A stretch of 25,857 nt of DNA from a virus. The notes beneath the pieces are model-generated. The model made no database searches and was not told the origin of the DNA. It worked only from the letters and a program-made list of their open reading frames with translations. The position numbers and the translations under genes are program-made. Below, piece after piece: positions 22,387 through 25,857 of this stretch. The stretch lies in IMG/VR virus record IMGVR_UViG_3300042261_001514, positions 1 to 25,857 of that record; one strand, written 5' to 3'. Each line of letters opens with the position of its first letter. Position 1 is the first letter of the stretch.

Positions 22387-24345
22387 ATGTTGCTTGCTAT
22401 TGACACGGAATGCACCGGACCGGATTTTGTCCACGGATGTATGCCCTACTTCGTATCCACCGTCAACGACTTCGGAGAAATCCGCTGGTGGTCGTGGAAA
22501 GTGGATCCATTCACCCGCATCGTCCAAGTTGACCCGAAAGATGTGAAGGAAATCCGTAATTGGATTTATTCCCACGGTAAATGGGTATTCCACAACGCTA
22601 AATTCGACTTGAAAGCATTGGAAAAGATCGGTATCCAGCTTTCCCAGCATTTCGACCGGATTCACGACACTCTCATTTCCTCCCATGTCTTGGATTCATC
22701 AGAACCGCACGGGCTTAAAGACCTGTCCGTCAAATACCTCGACATCCCTGACGATGACGAACAGGAATTACTGAACGCCACCAAACAAGCCCGCGCCATC
22801 GCCAAAAAATTGGGTTGGCGCCGTGCCGAAGAGGGTGATCCCATGTTCCCGGGACTCCGTTCCGGGTTCGTCAAAATGGACACATGGATGCCCGCTCAAA
22901 TAGCCGAGAAGGAAGATTACCCCAAAGATCATCCATGGCATACTCTGCTGTCCACTTACGGTATCCGTGATGCGGAACGGACGCTGCTGTTACGACGGAT
23001 GCACGAAGAGGAATTGAATGTCCAGAAATTGGAGCATGTCTATCAGAGAGAGATGCAGTTGATGCCGGTGGTGTACTCCATGGAATCCAGGGGGATCACC
23101 GTCAACCGGCACGCTCTGGTGCAGGAATTGGAACGCTACGAACGGGAGTATTATCAGAGAATTCACATTTGTGAAAAGATTCACCGCAAATTCAAACGCG
23201 CGGATATGAATCTCAATTCCACCAAGCAACTGCGGGAATTTCTGTACGATTGTCTGGGACTACCGGAAATTTCGTGGACGGATACCGGACCTTCCACCGA
23301 CCGCAATACCCTGACCATCCTGCGGGATGACCGTTGTCCCACCCGATCCCAATCCCACAAATACCTCACGGCACTTTTGGAAAGCCGGAAATACAGCACC
23401 GCCATTCGGTATCTTACCGGCTATTTGCAAAACCTCGTGGAATCGGTGGACGATAAAGTTTCCCGCCGCATCCACCGGTTGTTTCCGAATTTCAATCAGG
23501 TAGGTACCCGCACCACCCGTTTCTCTTCGTCCAACCCGAATGCTCAAAACATCAGCAAGGGGGTGACGGTCGAAGGTGATGACGGGGAAGACGTGAAAGA
23601 ATTCCGCTTGCGGGTAGTGTTTGGACCCGCTCCCGGCAGGATCTGGGTCCCCATGGACTACTCCAATCAGGAAATGCGGATCTTCGCCTACGCGGCTCAG
23701 GATCATCGCCTGATCGAAGCCTTTGAACGCGGTGAATCGGTTCACATGATTATCGCCCGTGAGTTATGGGGCGACGATGTTACCAAGGAAAGTGACGAAT
23801 ACGGTTGGACGAAGAACGGAAATTTCGCTTTGATCTACGGAGCGGAAGAAGAAACGGCTGATTCCACCTACCATCAAAAAGGTGCCTACCACAAGATCCG
23901 CAGACAGTTCCCCCAGATTGACGCTTTCCTTGAAAAACGGGTACAGGAAGTTTCCGAAAACGGGTATGTCACCACCCTGGGCGGATACCGGTTGATGATC
24001 ACTCCGGGAGAAGAGGGCTGGCGTCAGAAATGCTGCAACTTCTTCGTGCAGGGGTCAGCCGGTGAAATGGCGAAACTCGCCATGATTTACTGTCACGAAT
24101 GGTTGGAATCGCACGGATACGACGCGCACATCACCATGCAGGTCCACGACGAATTGGTGTTCGATCTGGATTATTCTCGTCCGAAACTTGCTGCGTCCAT
24201 CATCCGTCGTTTGAAATACCTGATGGAAGCTGCCGCCATGGTTCTGGGTGTTCCGGTCCCTGCATCCCCTTCGGTGACTACCACCAACTGGGCGGATAAA
24301 ACCGAAATACCACTCCCGAAGAATTGTTTGATACACACACTGTAA
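22387..24345 (+). CDS. family A DNA polymerase with 3'-5' exonuclease
   Basis: 652 residues; AGGAGG 5 nt before the ATG. Exonuclease motifs: LAIDTECTG (Exo I, D6 and E8), FHNAKFDL (Exo II, D74) and YGIRDAERT (Exo III, Y191 and D195). Polymerase motifs: DYSNQEMR (motif A, D424), KNGNFALIYG (motif B, K476, F480, Y484) and MQVHDELVFD (motif C, D588). The phenylalanine in motif B matches E. coli Pol I rather than T7 (Tyr). The position equivalent to E. coli R754 is Y472, an unusual change. There is no 5'-nuclease domain, as usual in phage enzymes. It is the replicative polymerase and is encoded next to the primase-helicase. Confidence 0.93.
   Translation: MLLAIDTECTGPDFVHGCMPYFVSTVNDFGEIRWWSWKVDPFTRIVQVDPKDVKEIRNWIYSHGKWVFHNAKFDLKALEKIGIQLSQHFDRIHDTLISSHVLDSSEPHGLKDLSVKYLDIPDDDEQELLNATKQARAIAKKLGWRRAEEGDPMFPGLRSGFVKMDTWMPAQIAEKEDYPKDHPWHTLLSTYGIRDAERTLLLRRMHEEELNVQKLEHVYQREMQLMPVVYSMESRGITVNRHALVQELERYEREYYQRIHICEKIHRKFKRADMNLNSTKQLREFLYDCLGLPEISWTDTGPSTDRNTLTILRDDRCPTRSQSHKYLTALLESRKYSTAIRYLTGYLQNLVESVDDKVSRRIHRLFPNFNQVGTRTTRFSSSNPNAQNISKGVTVEGDDGEDVKEFRLRVVFGPAPGRIWVPMDYSNQEMRIFAYAAQDHRLIEAFERGESVHMIIARELWGDDVTKESDEYGWTKNGNFALIYGAEEETADSTYHQKGAYHKIRRQFPQIDAFLEKRVQEVSENGYVTTLGGYRLMITPGEEGWRQKCCNFFVQGSAGEMAKLAMIYCHEWLESHGYDAHITMQVHDELVFDLDYSRPKLAASIIRRLKYLMEAAAMVLGVPVPASPSVTTTNWADKTEIPLPKNCLIHTL
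22562..22579 (+). repeat. internal match to the intergenic motif, inside the polymerase gene
   Basis: GGATTTATTCCCACGGTA differs from the consensus at the first base and one base near the end. It lies in the exonuclease domain coding sequence (WIYSHGK). It may be coincidental or a further functional site. Confidence 0.35.
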
Positions 24346-24350
24346 CCCCA

Positions 24351-24368
24351 GGATTTAATCCCACGTTA
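24351..24368 (+). repeat. intergenic 18-nt motif, copy 7
   Basis: GGATTTAATCCCACGTTA, five bases after the polymerase stop codon and therefore not overlapping a stop. GGAG follows directly and the ATG at 24380 is 11 nt after the motif. Confidence 0.85.
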
Positions 24369-24379
24369 GGAGTAGGGTC

Positions 24380-25857
24380 ATGTCGAGGAAGAAACAGGAT
24401 CAGGAAACCGAAACTACACGTCCATTAGACCCCATCGAATTCCATGGAGTCGTTTTCTCCGGAAAGAGCGGAGAGAATCTGCTGGCGGAATGTCCGTTCT
24501 GCGGCAAAGAATTACATTTCTACGCCAACCCCAAAACAGGTCAGTGGGACTGCAAGGCATGCATGCTTTCCGGCAACGCTTACACATTTCTCGAAAAATA
24601 CCATCAGTATTGGTTAGACTTGACCGAAGAAACCCACTACAAACTACTTGCCAAGGATCGGGGAATCCCCTGGAAAGTCTTCAAACGCCATGACCTCGCC
24701 TGGGACGCTTCGCAGGGTCGTTGGCTGATTCCGATTCACAACGTCAACGGCAAACTTGCCAATTTACGCACTTGGAATCCTATTGAAGGGGAACTGAATG
24801 CACGCACTTTACTGTCCACGAAAGGTTGCAAGAACCATTTGTATCGTGGTCATCTCATTCGTCCTGGCGGTCGTATTTACGTCTGCGAAGGTGAATGGGA
24901 CGCCATGGCATGGGACTACCTGCTCCGCGCAGGGAACCTGCAATGCAAAGACGACGCCGATCAGCGTCTCAAAGAATTGTTCTCCCCAGAGAATTTCTCG
25001 GTCGTCGGTGTGCCAGGATGTACTTTCCTGTCCAGCAAGTCCTGCAAGAATCTTCAGGAAATGTTCCAAGCCCGTGAAATCATTCTGCTCTACGACAAAG
25101 ATCCACCCAAAATTGTCAGTCCTGCCACCAAGAGCAAACCTGCTCGTACAATCCGTCCGGGTTACGACGGGATGGTTAAGGCAGCGGAGTCGCTTGCTGC
25201 TCTCAGCCCTTCGCCCCGTTCGATCCGCTGGTTACAGTGGCCGGATGAGGCGGTGACTCTGGATTGCGGTCTGGACATCCCAGGACCGGATACTAAATTC
25301 GACATCAGGGATTACGTTACGGCAGCGCGTGCTGTTCCTACTCCGCAGTACACCTATGCCGTAACGTCCCTGTTGAAACACCTGAAGAACTGGGAGATCC
25401 CCGAGGACAATCTCCCTCGTCTCAACGAGACGATCATTCCCGATATTATCCGTACCAAATTCAGCGAAGTGGTGCAGGACTTCCGTGAAAATCTGCATGT
25501 GGACCCCGCTTTCGTGGATGCCTTGCGTCTGGTCACGGCAGCAGTCTTTTCGGAAGAAATTCCCGGTGATCCCATCTGGATGTTTCTCGTGGGTCCCCCG
25601 GGCTCGGGCAAGACCACCATCGTGGAAGCGTTCGGACGCAGCAATCAGCATGTGGAAGCCATTTCCAAGCTGACTGCCAAGGCACTCATCAGCGGTTGGA
25701 AAACCGATTCCGGTGAAGACGTATCCTTTTTGCCTCTGCTGCATCACAAGACATTGGTGGTGAAGGATTACACCGCTGTGTTGTCCATGCCCACCCAGGT
25801 GCAGGAGGAACTGTACGGCATCCTCCGGGACGTGTATGACGGCGTGGTTCGCATCCC
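24380..25857 (+). CDS. primase-helicase, 3' partial
   Basis: The frame opens at ATG 24380 after motif copy 7 and GGAG, and stays open to the window edge; 492 codons are visible. Residues 38-61 are a primase zinc ribbon (CPFCGKELHF... with C38, C41, C58, C61). Residues 165-245 are a TOPRIM domain, with RIYVCEGEWDA (E170, E172) and IILLYDKDP (D239, D241), followed by FDIRDYV. Residues 402-413 hold a Walker A motif, FLVGPPGSGKTT, starting an AAA-type ATPase/helicase part whose end is missing. The layout is that of phage primase-helicases such as T7 gp4, though the ATPase looks closer to superfamily 3 or AAA+ than to DnaB. It would unwind and prime the fork for the adjacent polymerase. Confidence 0.8.
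   Translation, partial: MSRKKQDQETETTRPLDPIEFHGVVFSGKSGENLLAECPFCGKELHFYANPKTGQWDCKACMLSGNAYTFLEKYHQYWLDLTEETHYKLLAKDRGIPWKVFKRHDLAWDASQGRWLIPIHNVNGKLANLRTWNPIEGELNARTLLSTKGCKNHLYRGHLIRPGGRIYVCEGEWDAMAWDYLLRAGNLQCKDDADQRLKELFSPENFSVVGVPGCTFLSSKSCKNLQEMFQAREIILLYDKDPPKIVSPATKSKPARTIRPGYDGMVKAAESLAALSPSPRSIRWLQWPDEAVTLDCGLDIPGPDTKFDIRDYVTAARAVPTPQYTYAVTSLLKHLKNWEIPEDNLPRLNETIIPDIIRTKFSEVVQDFRENLHVDPAFVDALRLVTAAVFSEEIPGDPIWMFLVGPPGSGKTTIVEAFGRSNQHVEAISKLTAKALISGWKTDSGEDVSFLPLLHHKTLVVKDYTAVLSMPTQVQEELYGILRDVYDGVVRI

Noticed and set aside
1-25857. tRNA genes, CRISPR arrays, insertion sequences or attachment sites
   Set aside because: I saw no cloverleaf-like sequence, no regularly spaced repeats with spacers, no transposase or integrase gene and no terminal inverted repeats. 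The intergenic motif copies are too far apart and irregular to be a CRISPR array.

Overview
The window is a stretch of a tailed double-stranded DNA phage genome (Caudoviricetes, free phage or prophage). All genes I accept lie on the + strand and are tightly packed. Left to right it runs from tail-fibre genes through head-tail connector, tail and portal genes to a replication/recombination module. The mix of a tail-tube-like protein, a lambda-style -1 frameshift chaperone pair and a minor-tail/neck protein suggests a non-contractile tail. Terminase and major capsid genes are not here and presumably lie upstream. Several structural proteins (7636-9693, 12951-15170, 15173-15718, 15715-16128, and the tail of the portal protein) resemble, from memory, uncharacterised proteins of Planctomycetota genomes such as Gemmata relatives. 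A planctomycete host is therefore my best guess, but it is not proven here.

Layout. 1-3027: LamG-domain tail fibre (cut at the window edge) and two small structural genes, with a codon style unlike the rest. 3028-3208: non-coding, with promoter-like and palindromic sequences. 3209-5852: small structural protein, gp36-like adaptor, gpG-like neck protein, probable tail terminator, Cys-rich protein. 5853-5917: strong hairpin ahead of the tail tube gene. 5918-10275: tail tube, a Gly/Pro-rich helical protein (possible short tape measure), a large tail protein, and the G/GT-like chaperones with a slippery heptamer. 10300-12921: DUF935/gp29-like portal with a long C-terminal extension. 12951-17793: tail hub-like protein, two Cys-containing proteins, and a glycosyltransferase-FkbM methyltransferase fusion. 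17794-17958: a regulatory gap with a near-consensus sigma70 promoter and inverted repeats, separating virion from DNA-metabolism genes. 17959-25857: small basic early protein, PD-(D/E)XK resolvase-like nuclease, RecB/Cas4-like exonuclease, Sak4-like ATPase, SSB-like protein with a very acidic region, a terminator, family A DNA polymerase, and a primase-helicase running off the right edge.

The most unusual feature is an 18-nt motif, TGATTTAWTCCCACSTTA, present at seven intergenic sites across both modules. It usually overlaps the stop codon of one gene and sits just before the ribosome binding site of the next. It resembles in concept the start-associated sequences of some mycobacteriophages, but the sequence is different and I do not recognise it. 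A second exact 13-mer (TCTTCCAGAAAAA) occurs four times on the same strand.

How the genes work together: the right half encodes a self-contained replication-recombination set (primase-helicase, polymerase, SSB-like protein, annealing/recombination ATPase, exonuclease, resolvase). The left half builds the portal, connector, tail and host-recognition fibres. The glycosyltransferase-methyltransferase may decorate virion proteins or the host surface.
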